Positions 8,840 to 17,169 of a stretch of DNA of 64,000 nt are shown piece after piece. The stretch covers positions 186,001-250,000 of the forward strand of contig NZ_QFXK01000031.1 of assembly GCF_003261635.1 (NCBI RefSeq), written 5' to 3'. The notes under the pieces are model-generated. The model worked only from the letters and a program-made list of their open reading frames with translations, was not told the origin of the DNA and ran no database searches. The DNA comes from Kribbella monticola (GTDB taxonomy: Bacteria; Actinomycetota; Actinomycetes; Propionibacteriales; Kribbellaceae). The translations under genes and the position numbers were made by a program. Numbering within the stretch: the first letter of the stretch is position 1; the number at the start of each line of letters is the position of its first letter.

Positions 8840-9760
8840 TCACCGAGAGTTGTCGGTGCGCCAGGCGAAGTAGTCGGCAACGGATGCGGCGGTGTCGAAG
8901 GCAGGCTCGAAGCCGGTCTCCTCGGTGAGGCGGGTGATGTCGAGGTACGGATCGTCGCCGGGGCCGTTCTGCCGGCCTGGCAGCAAGTTGAGCTGAGCAT
9001 CGGGGACTGCCAGTTGTACCGCATCCACGAAGTCGCGGTAGGTGGACGGGCGGCCGTTGGAGACGTTGTAGATCTCGTGCCGCAGGCTCTCCGCTGTGGT
9101 CAGCAAGGCGATCGCGCGACCGGCATCGGGGGCGTAGCAGCAGTCGCCGCCGTCATCGGCGTACAGGGGTTGCGGTTTCTCGCCGCGAAGGACGGCGCTG
9201 ATGTACGGCGGCCGCGGGCTGAACGCGGATTCGGGATCCATCAGCGGTCCCCAGATGCTGCCGATCCGCAGCAGCACCGGCTCGATACCGGTACCGCGGA
9301 GGCTGTGGGTGGTGATCGGCTCGACCGCCTTCTTGAAGGCGATGATCAGGTGCGGCAGATCCGCCGACGGCAGGTCGAGCTCCTCCTGCCAGGGGATCTC
9401 GCTCCGCCCGATGTACACGCCGATGCTGCTGGCAACGGCAAACCTCCGCACACCCCAACTCCGAGCGGCGTCCAGCGCGTTGAGCAGCCCGGCCAGGTCG
9501 GTCCGGAAGAAGCCGACCGGATCCTCGCCGGGAATCGTGCCGGCCAAGTGGACGATATCGCTGATCTCGTATCGCTTGCCGAGGGCAAGGAACGCGTTTC
9601 GGTCGGTCACATCGAGCGATTCCACCACGACCTTCCCGGCAAGGAAGGACGGCACCTCCGTACGCCGGTACGTCGTGACGACCACCTCCTCGCCAAGGTC
9701 CACCAGTGCGCGGGCGGTGTGCGCGCCGATCATGCCCAGTCCGCCGGTGACGAGGATCAT
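8840..9760 (-). CDS. NAD-dependent epimerase/dehydratase
   Basis: 306 residues, extended SDR family. The N-terminal nucleotide-binding motif is VTGGLGMIGAHTARAL (GxxGxxG). The region expected to carry YxxxK reads HLIIAFKKAVE, so the catalytic Tyr appears replaced; activity may be altered or the enzyme may act as an NAD-binding reductase. Its ATG overlaps the stop of the upstream DHFR-like gene by four bases (9757-9760), so the two are co-translated. Confidence 0.85.
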   Translation of the reverse strand: MILVTGGLGMIGAHTARALVDLGEEVVVTTYRRTEVPSFLAGKVVVESLDVTDRNAFLALGKRYEISDIVHLAGTIPGEDPVGFFRTDLAGLLNALDAARSWGVRRFAVASSIGVYIGRSEIPWQEELDLPSADLPHLIIAFKKAVEPITTHSLRGTGIEPVLLRIGSIWGPLMDPESAFSPRPPYISAVLRGEKPQPLYADDGGDCCYAPDAGRAIALLTTAESLRHEIYNVSNGRPSTYRDFVDAVQLAVPDAQLNLLPGRQNGPGDDPYLDITRLTEETGFEPAFDTAASVADYFAWRTDNSR

Positions 9761-10350
9761 CGGATCACCTCGTAGTGCAGATGCGTCACACCCGGTGCCG
9801 GTACGGCCTCGATGAGCCGGAGCTTCACGTGCTCCGGCAGCGATTGGAAGTACGGCCTGCCGGCGCCGAGCAGGATCGGGATCTGATGCAGGATCAGCTC
9901 GTCAACGAGCCCCGCGGCCAGCGCCGCCGTCACCACGCCACCACCCATCAGAGCGACATCCTTGCCACCGGCAAGCTCACGAGCCGCCGCCACAGCGTCC
10001 TCGATCCCGGTCGTGACGACCGTCTGCCGCTCCCGCTCGCCCGGCAACGGGTGATGGGTGAGTAGGACCAGTGGTGCGTCCGGATGCGGGGTTCCGCCGT
10101 TGATCCAGCCGGAATCGTCGTAGGTGTTGCGACCGACGAGGCTCACACCGACCCGCGCGGCCGCGACGTCGAACACTCGGGCGCTGGCTTCGCTCAGCTT
10201 GAACCCGTCGAACACCTGACTCGGCGTGTCCCCGTCGAAGTACCAGTCGAACAGCATCGATCCGTCACCGAGCCCGCGCCCCTCGCCGGGATCGCGGCCG
10301 GTGATGTAGCCGTCGACCGAGACGGACAGAGCACTCAAGACCTTGCTCAT
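9757..10350 (-). CDS. Dihydrofolate reductase family protein (RibD C-terminal type)
   Basis: 197 residues. It starts KVLSALSVSVDGYITGRDP, the hallmark of the DHFR-like/RibD_C group, and ends with the LVDELILHQIPILLGAGRPYF segment shared by this family. These are NADPH-dependent reductases, usually not true folate enzymes. It lies between the FAD oxidase gene (10-base gap) and the epimerase gene (ATGA overlap), so it is part of one transcription unit under the AraC-type regulator. Confidence 0.88.
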   Translation of the reverse strand: MSKVLSALSVSVDGYITGRDPGEGRGLGDGSMLFDWYFDGDTPSQVFDGFKLSEASARVFDVAAARVGVSLVGRNTYDDSGWINGGTPHPDAPLVLLTHHPLPGERERQTVVTTGIEDAVAAARELAGGKDVALMGGGVVTAALAAGLVDELILHQIPILLGAGRPYFQSLPEHVKLRLIEAVPAPGVTHLHYEVIR

Positions 10351-10359
10351 TGCTCTCCT

Positions 10360-11661
10360 TCAGATGGCTTGCGGGAAGTCGAAGAACCGATCCGGGTCGT
10401 AGGCATGCTTGACCGCTTGGAGCCTCGGATAGTTGGCCCCGTGGTACGCCGTGGCCCAGTCGTCCAGCGCCGGATCGGGGAAGTTGGGATACACGCGTCC
10501 GGACCCATCCCGGTGAGCGATCGACCAGGAAGTGTCGACCCACGGATCGGAGGCCGCGCCGACATGTTCGAGCAGGAAGCGTTCGTTGCGGTGGGCAAAG
10601 GCCGTGGCGTCCTCGGCGATCCGGCCGTAGGCGCCGCCCATCGCGTGGAAGTTCAGCTCCCGCGCCTGGTCGCGCGTGCCGGCGGGCCCATCGTCGAGCG
10701 CCGTCAGCAGATCCTCGACAGTCTCCGGTGTGATCGAGTGCGAGAAGTACTCCGATCTCAACCGGATCGCGGGCAGTCCCCGCGGATCGTCGAAGGCCTC
10801 CTTCAGCAGGCTGTACGGCATCCTGCGCAACTCCAGCGCAGCGGGTTCCGCGAACTCGCGCAGAAGCTCCTGAGTCGGTCCTTCCGCCAGCAGGGATGCA
10901 CCGATCAGCGTCGCCTCGAGCGGTCGACCCGGCTCGGATGCGACGACCAGCTTGACCGTGAGGTCATCCGGTGCGTCCGGCGCCCACCGCTGCCACGCCG
11001 ACAACAGTTCCTCAGGCGCTGTGATCGGCAGGCGCGCCACGAGGTAGGTCGCCATCGGCTCCGGGACGGTGGCGAACCGCAGTACGGTGACCACCCCGAA
11101 CTGACCGCCACCCGCACCACGCAGAGCCCAGAACAGCTCCGGTTCGTGGTCTTCGTCGCAGTCCACCACACTGCCGTCGGCGAGGACGACCTGAGCACCG
11201 ATGAGGTGGTCGCACGTCAGCCCGTACTTGCGGCCCAGCAGACCGATGCCGCCACCAAGCGTGAGCCCCGCGATGCCCACAGTCGGACCACACCCCGCCG
11301 GGAGGGTTCGGCCCTCCGCATGCAGGGCCGCATAGAGCTGCCCGAGCCGGACGCCGGCCCCGATCGTGGCGGTCCCGTCCGCAGCCACCGCGATGCCGTC
11401 GAGGCCCGACAGGTCGAGCACGATCCCGTCCGTCGACGAGCGGCCCGCGAAACAATGCCCGCCGCCACGTGGTACGAGGCGCTCCCCGGTGGCTCTCGCG
11501 AAGGCCAACGTGGCAACGACATCGGCGACCGAACGGCACCGTACGACGTACTTCGGGCGCCGGTCCTGGAACGCCAGGTTCACCGGTCGGCGAACCGCGT
11601 CGTACCCGGGCGATTCCGGGCCGAACAGTTCGCCGTCGGGCAAATCGATGAGCTCTGTCAC
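10360..11661 (-). CDS. FAD-binding oxidoreductase, berberine bridge/GlcD type
   Basis: 433 residues. The PCMH-type FAD-binding domain contains RGGGHCFAGRS, whose His is the usual covalent flavin attachment residue, and AGLTLGGGIGLLGRKYG. The C-terminus has the BBE motif (NYPRLQAVKHAYDPDRFFDF). Members oxidise sugars, oligosaccharides or secondary metabolites and release hydrogen peroxide. A Cys lies near the second attachment position (GCGPTVG), but its register is off by one relative to bicovalent enzymes. No signal peptide is visible, so it is probably cytoplasmic. The start overlaps the stop of the AraC gene by four bases. Confidence 0.9.
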   Translation of the reverse strand: MTELIDLPDGELFGPESPGYDAVRRPVNLAFQDRRPKYVVRCRSVADVVATLAFARATGERLVPRGGGHCFAGRSSTDGIVLDLSGLDGIAVAADGTATIGAGVRLGQLYAALHAEGRTLPAGCGPTVGIAGLTLGGGIGLLGRKYGLTCDHLIGAQVVLADGSVVDCDEDHEPELFWALRGAGGGQFGVVTVLRFATVPEPMATYLVARLPITAPEELLSAWQRWAPDAPDDLTVKLVVASEPGRPLEATLIGASLLAEGPTQELLREFAEPAALELRRMPYSLLKEAFDDPRGLPAIRLRSEYFSHSITPETVEDLLTALDDGPAGTRDQARELNFHAMGGAYGRIAEDATAFAHRNERFLLEHVGAASDPWVDTSWSIAHRDGSGRVYPNFPDPALDDWATAYHGANYPRLQAVKHAYDPDRFFDFPQAI

Positions 11662-12533
11662 GCCCCCGAAACTACGAGCTTCCGGCCCTCCGGTTCTTGA
11701 ACAAATCGCGCAAGCTCAGGCACCGGCCGACTGGCCAGATAGCTCCGGTATGACGCCGAGTGGTCGTGGTCGCAGCTGCAACGATCGGCGTTGGCGCCGA
11801 GGAACTCGCGCGGGGTGAGCCCGGTCAGTCGCAGGCATTCGCGGCTGAGGTGAGCCTGATCGGCGTACCCGGCATCGATCGCCAGCCCCGCCGTGCCGTC
11901 GGCTCCGCGCCGGCCGGACGCGGCGGCACCGGCCTGGAACAACGCGAGGAATCCCTGGAATCGCAGCGTCCGCTGCAGCACTTTCGGTGTCATCCCGACC
12001 GACTGCAGGCACCGGCGACGCAGTTGGCTCGTCGACAGCGCGAGGTGGCCGGCCAGCGCGTCGATGTTCACCGGCTGCCACGGCATCAGCGCCTGAACCG
12101 CCGCATGCACCAAGCGATCGGACTCCGTACTGCGAAACGCCTGCACCAGGTGAGTCTGCAAGATCGCGAGCGCCCGCTCCGGCGTACCAGCCAGCGCCAT
12201 CGCCTCCGCGAGACGGTCCGCCGTACCTCGCCAGAGATCCGCCAGTCCGATTCGCTGGTCCACGAGATCGTCGAGAACCGTCGGCAACGGCGGCGCAGTG
12301 CCCGGCTGGAACCGCACCCCGACAACCGTCGTGTGCGCCGGAATGACCTCGATCTCCGCCGCGGTCAACGGCCCGAGCAAGTGCGGGCGCCCACCGATCG
12401 GAAAATGCAACTCCACCCCACCGGTAGGCAAATGCCGCTGCACATACGCCGCCGCCCCGGTGCGCTGAATCCACACCGTCCGCACAACGCCCGCCAACGC
12501 CCCCACCGGCGCCCGCTCGACATACGACTCCAC
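11658..12533 (-). CDS. AraC family transcriptional regulator
   Basis: 291 residues. An N-terminal DUF6597-like sensing region (HLPTGGVELHFPIGG) precedes a C-terminal HTH_18 domain (LALSTSQLRRRCLQSVGMTPKVLQR, then IDAGYADQAHLSRECLRLTG). It is first in an overlapping minus-strand gene run (oxidase, reductase, epimerase), so it is the probable local regulator. Confidence 0.88.
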   Translation of the reverse strand: MESYVERAPVGALAGVVRTVWIQRTGAAAYVQRHLPTGGVELHFPIGGRPHLLGPLTAAEIEVIPAHTTVVGVRFQPGTAPPLPTVLDDLVDQRIGLADLWRGTADRLAEAMALAGTPERALAILQTHLVQAFRSTESDRLVHAAVQALMPWQPVNIDALAGHLALSTSQLRRRCLQSVGMTPKVLQRTLRFQGFLALFQAGAAASGRRGADGTAGLAIDAGYADQAHLSRECLRLTGLTPREFLGANADRCSCDHDHSASYRSYLASRPVPELARFVQEPEGRKLVVSGA

Positions 12534-12660
12534 ACCCCCATCCTGACACCGGACCAGACCACTAAACCACCCTCACGCCCCCACTCCGCACGACCGCCGC
12601 ACCCCGCCCGCTCGACCACGGCACTGCGCAGTTGCGTCTTCGTGCGCGGTCAGGTCGCCT

Positions 12661-13284
12661 TCAGGGGCGGTGGGCGCGGACGATCAGGTCTGCGGCTTGG
12701 CTGGCGATGCGCTGGCGGTCCGCCTTGCGGAGGTGTTCGGTGCCCTGGAGCGTGGCGACCCGTCCCTCACTGACAGCCAGTACTGCGAGTTGGCGCGCCG
12801 CCAGCGCCGGATCGGGCACCACGAGCAGACCCTGCTCGTCGCAGGATCGCAGGTAGTCCGCGATCGCCTGATCCCTCCCCGGCCGACTGGCATCCTCGCG
12901 CCACATCCTTTGCAGCTCGGGATGATGCGGAAGCTCGGCGATCGACAACCGATGCAGAGCAGCGATCTGGGGCGACAGAACGACGTCCAGAATCCGCCCG
13001 GCCGCGGCCGTGAGATCCGCGAGCGGGTCACCGGTATCGGTGATCGTCGTGACCACCTCGGCCTCCCGCGCCGAACGCGCCTCGTCGAGGACCGCGAGGA
13101 ACAGGTGCTCCTTGTCGCCGAAATGCCCGTACACGGTCTGCTTCCCGACCCCGGCCGCGGCGGCGATCGTATCCACACTCGCCCGCGCATAGCCCTGCTC
13201 GAGGAATGTCGCTGTCGCCGCGGCCAGGATCGCCTGCCGCTTGGCGGTCGACCGACCGCGGACCGGAGTACTCACACCCCGCAT
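12661..13284 (-). CDS. TetR/AcrR family repressor of the adjacent MFS pump
   Basis: 207 residues. The N-terminal HTH reads RQAILAAATATFLEQGYA then VGKQTVYGHFGDKEHLF, and the C-terminal domain resembles TetR_C_7 (AefR-like). It is divergent from an MFS exporter with two palindromic operators between them. No Shine-Dalgarno precedes the ATG at 13284. A minus-strand promoter (TTGACG at 13317-13322, TCTAGT-like -10 at 13293-13298, 18-base spacer) would start transcription almost at the ATG, suggesting a leaderless message. Confidence 0.9.
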   Translation of the reverse strand: MRGVSTPVRGRSTAKRQAILAAATATFLEQGYARASVDTIAAAAGVGKQTVYGHFGDKEHLFLAVLDEARSAREAEVVTTITDTGDPLADLTAAAGRILDVVLSPQIAALHRLSIAELPHHPELQRMWREDASRPGRDQAIADYLRSCDEQGLLVVPDPALAARQLAVLAVSEGRVATLQGTEHLRKADRQRIASQAADLIVRAHRP

Positions 13285-13291
13285 CTTAGTT

Positions 13292-13344
13292 GACTAGACC
13301 GTCCAGTCTTGTTTACCGTCAAATCAGACTAGACGGTCTAGTCT
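13292..13344. promoter_or_regulatory. Two TetR operators between tetR and the MFS gene
   Basis: AGACTAGACGGTCTAGTCT (13326-13344) is a perfect 9-1-9 palindrome. GACTAGACCGTCCAGTC (13292-13308) is a second copy with one mismatched pair. Their centres are 35 bases apart, about 3.3 helical turns. The downstream site overlaps a TCTAAT -10 candidate (13342-13347) for the MFS gene, and the other overlaps the repressor's own -10. Confidence 0.8.
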
Positions 13345-13360
13345 AATTTGAGGAGCTGGT

Positions 13361-14731
13361 ATGACCACGTCAATCACCGCAACACCGCCACGCCTCGAGC
13401 CGAGATTGATCCGGCTCGCGCTCGTCGTCGCCCTCGGATCGATCACCTCCATGCTGGACACGACAATCGTCAGCGTCGCGATCGACCGCCTCGGCGACGA
13501 GTTCGCCTCACCCCTCGCGACGATCCAATGGGTGACCACCGGGTACCTTCTCGCCCTCACCGCAGTACTCCCGCTCACCAGCTGGGCGGTCCCCCGGTAC
13601 GGCGCCCGCCGGCTCTGGTTCGTGGCGCTGACCGCCTTCCTGGCCGGCTCTTTGCTGTGCTCGATCGCCTGGTCCGCCGGAGCGCTGATCACCTTCCGGA
13701 TCCTGCAAGGACTCGGTGGCGGCCTGTTGCTCCCGCTCGTCCGGATCATCCTGGCGGAGCAAGCAGGTCCGGAACGGATGGGCCGCTTGATGAGCTTCGT
13801 GATCCTGCCGACCCAGCTCGCGCCGGTGGTCGGGCCGGTGCTCGGAGGTCTGGTGATCAGCACCCTCGACTGGCGCTGGGCCTTTCTGATCAACGTCCCC
13901 ATAACCCTTGCCGCCTTGGCGTTCTCCGCCCGGCTCGTCGAAGGCGGCCCATCCGGTGAGCGGATCCCGCTCGACCTGCGCGGCCTGCTGCTGCTGTCAC
14001 CCGGCCTCGGCGTACTGATCTACGGCCTGAGCGAATTCGGCACCAGCGGCAGTCTGACCGAGCCGGCGACCTTGATCGGTCTGGTCGCCGGCGTGGTTCT
14101 CCTCGCGGGCTATGCAATTCACGCTCTGCGGGCCCGGTTTCCGCTGCTCGACTTGAGGTTGTTTCGCGATCGCTCGTTCAGCGCGTGCGGCGCTCTGGTG
14201 TTCGTCTTCGGAGGTTCGCTCTTCGGCGCGATGCTGCTACTTCCGCTGTACTACCAGCAACTCCGCGGATCGACCGCCCTCGAAGCAGGCCTCCTGCTGG
14301 CCCCGCAAGGAGTTGGCGCGATGATGGGCACCCTGTTCGTCGGCCGACTACTCGACCGCACCGGAGCGACCCGCGCGATCATGCTGGCGGGGCTCGCGGT
14401 CACCACGCTCGGCTCCCTTCCCTTCGCCTTGGCAGACGCCCGTACGCCGGTACCGCTGCTCGCGATCGCGCTGGGAATCCGCGGTCTCGGACTATCGATG
14501 TCGCTGCTGCCCTCCATCACCGCGACGTACGCGACACTGCCCCGATCGCAGTACGCCGCCGCGACCACCGGCACCCGGATCCTCCAACAAGTCGGCGGTT
14601 CACTCGGCACCGCAGTACTGGCCGTGCTCCTGCAACAAGGCGCATCCTTCAACACCGCCTTCTGGCTCACAATCGCCCTCACCGCAGTCGCGGCAGCAGC
14701 CGCCCTGGCACTTCCTTCACGTGCACGCTGA
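13361..14731 (+). CDS. MFS drug exporter, DHA2 (EmrB/QacA) family
   Basis: 456 residues, mostly hydrophobic with about 14 helices. DHA2 motifs are present: LDTTIVSVAIDRLGDEF in the first helix (motif D1), IQWVTTGYLLALTAVLPLTS in helix 2, and ILPTQLAPVVGPVLGGLV, the antiporter motif C. It should export drugs or toxic compounds by proton antiport. The start is supported by GGAG about 6 bases upstream. It is controlled by the divergent TetR through the palindromes at 13292-13344. Confidence 0.92.
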   Translation: MTTSITATPPRLEPRLIRLALVVALGSITSMLDTTIVSVAIDRLGDEFASPLATIQWVTTGYLLALTAVLPLTSWAVPRYGARRLWFVALTAFLAGSLLCSIAWSAGALITFRILQGLGGGLLLPLVRIILAEQAGPERMGRLMSFVILPTQLAPVVGPVLGGLVISTLDWRWAFLINVPITLAALAFSARLVEGGPSGERIPLDLRGLLLLSPGLGVLIYGLSEFGTSGSLTEPATLIGLVAGVVLLAGYAIHALRARFPLLDLRLFRDRSFSACGALVFVFGGSLFGAMLLLPLYYQQLRGSTALEAGLLLAPQGVGAMMGTLFVGRLLDRTGATRAIMLAGLAVTTLGSLPFALADARTPVPLLAIALGIRGLGLSMSLLPSITATYATLPRSQYAAATTGTRILQQVGGSLGTAVLAVLLQQGASFNTAFWLTIALTAVAAAAALALPSRAR

Positions 14732-14894
14732 CTCGGTCGCCTTTGGCACGGAGGACGGCGGACCTGGAGGGAGAACACTCCGACCGCACTTTGCGCCGCC
14801 TACGACGGACCTTGCGCGGGTCTATATTCCTTGGGTGGTAACGATGTTCGAGGTGCTTGCACCTGAAGCCCACCTGGAACAGGACGATCAGTAA

Positions 14895-15641
14895 ATGCCT
14901 GCTGTAGAAGACCTCGCCCGACGCTGGTGGATCCGTGGTCGCCGGATCGGCTCGGTCGAGCGGGCCGGCAAGTTCATCGACGACGTCGGCTTCGCGCTGC
15001 TCTTCCCAGCGCCGAAACCGATCGCCCCGTCACTGTGGGAGGCGGTCGCCGACGAGGACGACGAGCCGTTCGGCAGCGGCATGGGCGAGAACGAGCAACG
15101 CGTCTGGACCTGGAAGGACGAGCTCCCCCGCCGCGGCCTCGCCTGGTACGGCGCGTATCTCGGCGGCCGCGGTTCCTTCCTGTCCCCCGCCCTGCTCGCC
15201 GCGCTCTATCCCGGCGACGGTGACCTGGACGACCACGAACGCCTTGACCTCTCACCAGCGGCCCATGAAATCGCCGCGGCCCTCGCGGTCGAGCCGCTGT
15301 CCAGCGCCACCCTGCGGCAACTTCTCGGCGACAAGAACCGCTACCAACGAGCAATCGGCGAACTCCAGAAGAATCTGCTGGTCACCACAGCCGGCGTACA
15401 GGAAAGCTCGAACGGCTGGCCCGCGGCGCTGCTGACCCTCACCTGTGAACAGTTCGAGGTCGGCAACGGCACCGATCACAGCGCAGCAGCCCTGCAATAC
15501 CTCGACACCATGCTGACCGCCACTCCCGCCGAACTGGCCCGCGCCTTCCGCTGGCCGTCCGCCCAAGCGCGGGACCTCCTCGACGAACTGGCCGATACCG
15601 GTCGCGCCGTTGCCGACGGCAACCAGTACCGGCCGTCGTAA
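14895..15641 (+). CDS. Hypothetical protein, winged-helix/AlkZ-related character
   Basis: 248 residues, soluble, no signal peptide. The N-terminal DLARRWWIRGRRIGSVERAGKF region and the two later winged-helix-like stretches (LSSATLRQLLGDKN; ATPAELARAFRWPSAQARDLLDEL) recall actinobacterial AlkZ/YcaQ-related proteins. I see no glycosylase catalytic QxQ motif, so an enzymatic role is not supported. The gene stands alone; the 160 bases upstream show only a TATATT-containing stretch and no clear operator. Confidence 0.65.
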   Translation: MPAVEDLARRWWIRGRRIGSVERAGKFIDDVGFALLFPAPKPIAPSLWEAVADEDDEPFGSGMGENEQRVWTWKDELPRRGLAWYGAYLGGRGSFLSPALLAALYPGDGDLDDHERLDLSPAAHEIAAALAVEPLSSATLRQLLGDKNRYQRAIGELQKNLLVTTAGVQESSNGWPAALLTLTCEQFEVGNGTDHSAAALQYLDTMLTATPAELARAFRWPSAQARDLLDELADTGRAVADGNQYRPS

Positions 15642-15644
15642 CCG

Positions 15645-15995
15645 TCAGCGCACCTCGGCGAGGTCGAAGACGTTGCCTTCTGGGTCGGCCAGCGTGACCC
15701 AGTGGGCGCCGTACTCGTCGTACTCGCCGACCCGCTTGGCGCCGAGGCCTACGATGCGGTCGACCTGCGCGGCCCAGTCCGTGCTGGCGAAGTCGATGTG
15801 CAGCCGGTTCTTCCCGGCCCGCTCTTCCGGCACCTGGATGAACATCAGCGCCGGTCCGTCGGCCTCCTTGTTCACGGTCGCGAAGAACTCGTTCGCCTCG
15901 GCGTCGACGGTGGACTCGAGGACCTGGGCCCAGAAGCCGGCCAGCGCGGCCGCGTCGGCACAGTCGAAGGTGACGTGTTCGAGGGTGATGGGCAT
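15645..15995 (-). CDS. VOC family (glyoxalase/bleomycin-resistance-like) protein
   Basis: 116 residues with two beta-alpha-beta-beta-beta halves. The first begins LEHVTFDCADAAALAGFWAQVL; the second carries HWVTLADPEGNVFDL, the Glu/Asp/His-bearing strand typical of the superfamily. It starts 7 bases after the MerR regulator's stop, so the two form an operon. It may bind or detoxify the ligand sensed by the regulator. Confidence 0.87.
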   Translation of the reverse strand: MPITLEHVTFDCADAAALAGFWAQVLESTVDAEANEFFATVNKEADGPALMFIQVPEERAGKNRLHIDFASTDWAAQVDRIVGLGAKRVGEYDEYGAHWVTLADPEGNVFDLAEVR

Positions 15996-16001
15996 GGTGG
16001 A

Positions 16002-16823
16002 TCAGCCTTTCAGGGTTGGAAGCTGCTGGATCGGCCAGCAGACCTCGGTACGGAAGTCGGCCGGGTCGTTCGTCTCGCCCGGACTGACCAGATAGAGCTC
16101 GCGAATCGGCCCGTCGGCGACCTCGCAGTACTCCGCGACGTGGCTGCCCAGGGCGCCATACGTCCGGTCGAAGTCGGTGAACGGCCCGTCATGACGCGCG
16201 ATCGCGAAGTACCCGGCGGGCAGGTCGATCAGCTCGACGCCGTCGGCCGGCTCCTGATCGGGCGCGACCGGGAGGAACGCAACCACCTCACCGGCATCCT
16301 CGGTGAAGAATTCATTGCTGTACGTCGCTCCGCTGGTGGCCGCGATCCTCTGACTCGCCGCCAGTTCGCCGAGCCGGCCGAACGTGGCCCCGAACCACGG
16401 TTCCATCGTGGCCCGCTCGACGTGACCCCGTACGCCGTACGCACGGAACGCGGGCATGAACCGGTACTCGACGGACAGCTCGGTCACCGGCAGGGTCAGC
16501 ATCGACCGGAGTGAGGCGACGACCTCGCGGGTCTGGACCAGCTCGCGCTCCATCTGGTCCAGGTGGTGACGCAAGGTCTGGTCCCGGGCGGCGACATCGG
16601 GCGCCTCGACGACTTCGCGCACCTGGGCGAGCGGCATCTGCAGGTCGCGCAGCCGCCGGATCAGCTGCGCGACATCGACCTGCGCCGTGTCGTAGCGCCG
16701 GTACCCCGACGACGGGTCGACCCGAGCCGGCGCAAGCAGCCCGATCTCGTGGTAGTGATGCAAGGTCTTGACGCTGAGATGCGTGAGCCGAGAGAACTCA
16801 CCAATGGTCACCAACGCGGTCAT
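16002..16823 (-). CDS. MerR family regulator with GyrI-like effector domain
   Basis: 273 residues. The N-terminal MerR winged helix (TIGEFSRLTHLSVKTLHHYHEIGLL, here 25 residues in the protein and only partly diagnostic as VKTLHHYHEIGLL) is followed by a dimerisation coiled coil (about 80-120). The C-terminal half, about 150 residues, resembles GyrI/BmrR ligand-binding domains. The in-frame ATG at 16838 lies inside the operator palindrome, so the ATG at 16823 is preferred. It is probably a multidrug-type activator of itself and the VOC gene. Confidence 0.87.
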   Translation of the reverse strand: MTALVTIGEFSRLTHLSVKTLHHYHEIGLLAPARVDPSSGYRRYDTAQVDVAQLIRRLRDLQMPLAQVREVVEAPDVAARDQTLRHHLDQMERELVQTREVVASLRSMLTLPVTELSVEYRFMPAFRAYGVRGHVERATMEPWFGATFGRLGELAASQRIAATSGATYSNEFFTEDAGEVVAFLPVAPDQEPADGVELIDLPAGYFAIARHDGPFTDFDRTYGALGSHVAEYCEVADGPIRELYLVSPGETNDPADFRTEVCWPIQQLPTLKG

Positions 16824-16836
16824 GCCCAAAGCTTCC

Positions 16837-16857
16837 ACCCTCCGGCCACCGGAGGGT
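16837..16857 (-). promoter_or_regulatory. MerR-type operator/promoter
   Basis: A perfect 9-3-9 inverted repeat (ACCCTCCGG, three bases, CCGGAGGGT) lies 14 bases before the MerR start. On the minus strand TTGACC overlaps its outer arm, fitting the MerR-class layout in which the dyad fills an over-long promoter spacer. The -10 is not convincing by eye. Confidence 0.6.
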
Positions 16858-16930
16858 CAACACCGCCCCACCCAAACCCCCCGGCACACGCAGAACGACC
16901 ACGCCCCCGAACCGCAGCAGCGAGTCGTCC

Positions 16931-17026
16931 CAGCCGGCATGCCCGGCGAACAACCAGACCATCAACCGGGATACTCCGCGAACAACCAAACCACCAGCCG
17001 GGATGCTCGGCGGACTACTGAACCAC
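16931..17026. repeat. Three tandem copies of a 32-base repeat
   Basis: Copies occupy 16931-16962, 16963-16994 and 16995-17026 with no spacers. The shared pattern is CA(G/A)CCGG(C/G)AT(G/A)C, then CGCG/GGCG, then AAC(A)ACC and a final ACCA(C/T). Copy 3 is the most diverged. The array is non-coding as far as I can see. Confidence 0.75.
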
Positions 17027-17115
17027 CACCCACCGGTCGCCGAGTTGACCCGGCAGCTCCCGCCCTCCGCTTTCCCCCTGCGCCCGCACCCGCCTTCGCT
17101 TTCCCTCCCCTGCGC

Positions 17116-17149
17116 CCGCACCCGCCTTCCTTTCGGTTGGCGGGTGCGG
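17116..17149 (-). terminator. Terminator of the GH30-GH18 operon
   Basis: CCGCACCCGCC pairs with GGCGGGTGCGG in an 11-base-pair stem with a 12-base loop. It lies about 20 bases past the GH18 stop. Confidence 0.65.
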
Positions 17150-17169
17150 GGTTGTGTGAAGGAGTTAGT

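Larger units (their letters stand above)
16824..17169. other. 346-base intergenic stretch with repeats and a terminator
   Basis: It contains the MerR operator, a three-copy 32-base repeat (16931-17026), a doubled CTGCGCCCGCACCCGCCTTC segment (first copy about 17079, second about 17110), and the chitinase terminator. No credible gene is seen. Confidence 0.6.

Noticed and set aside
16931..17026. CRISPR array
   Set aside because: The three copies are contiguous, with no unique spacers and no cas genes nearby.
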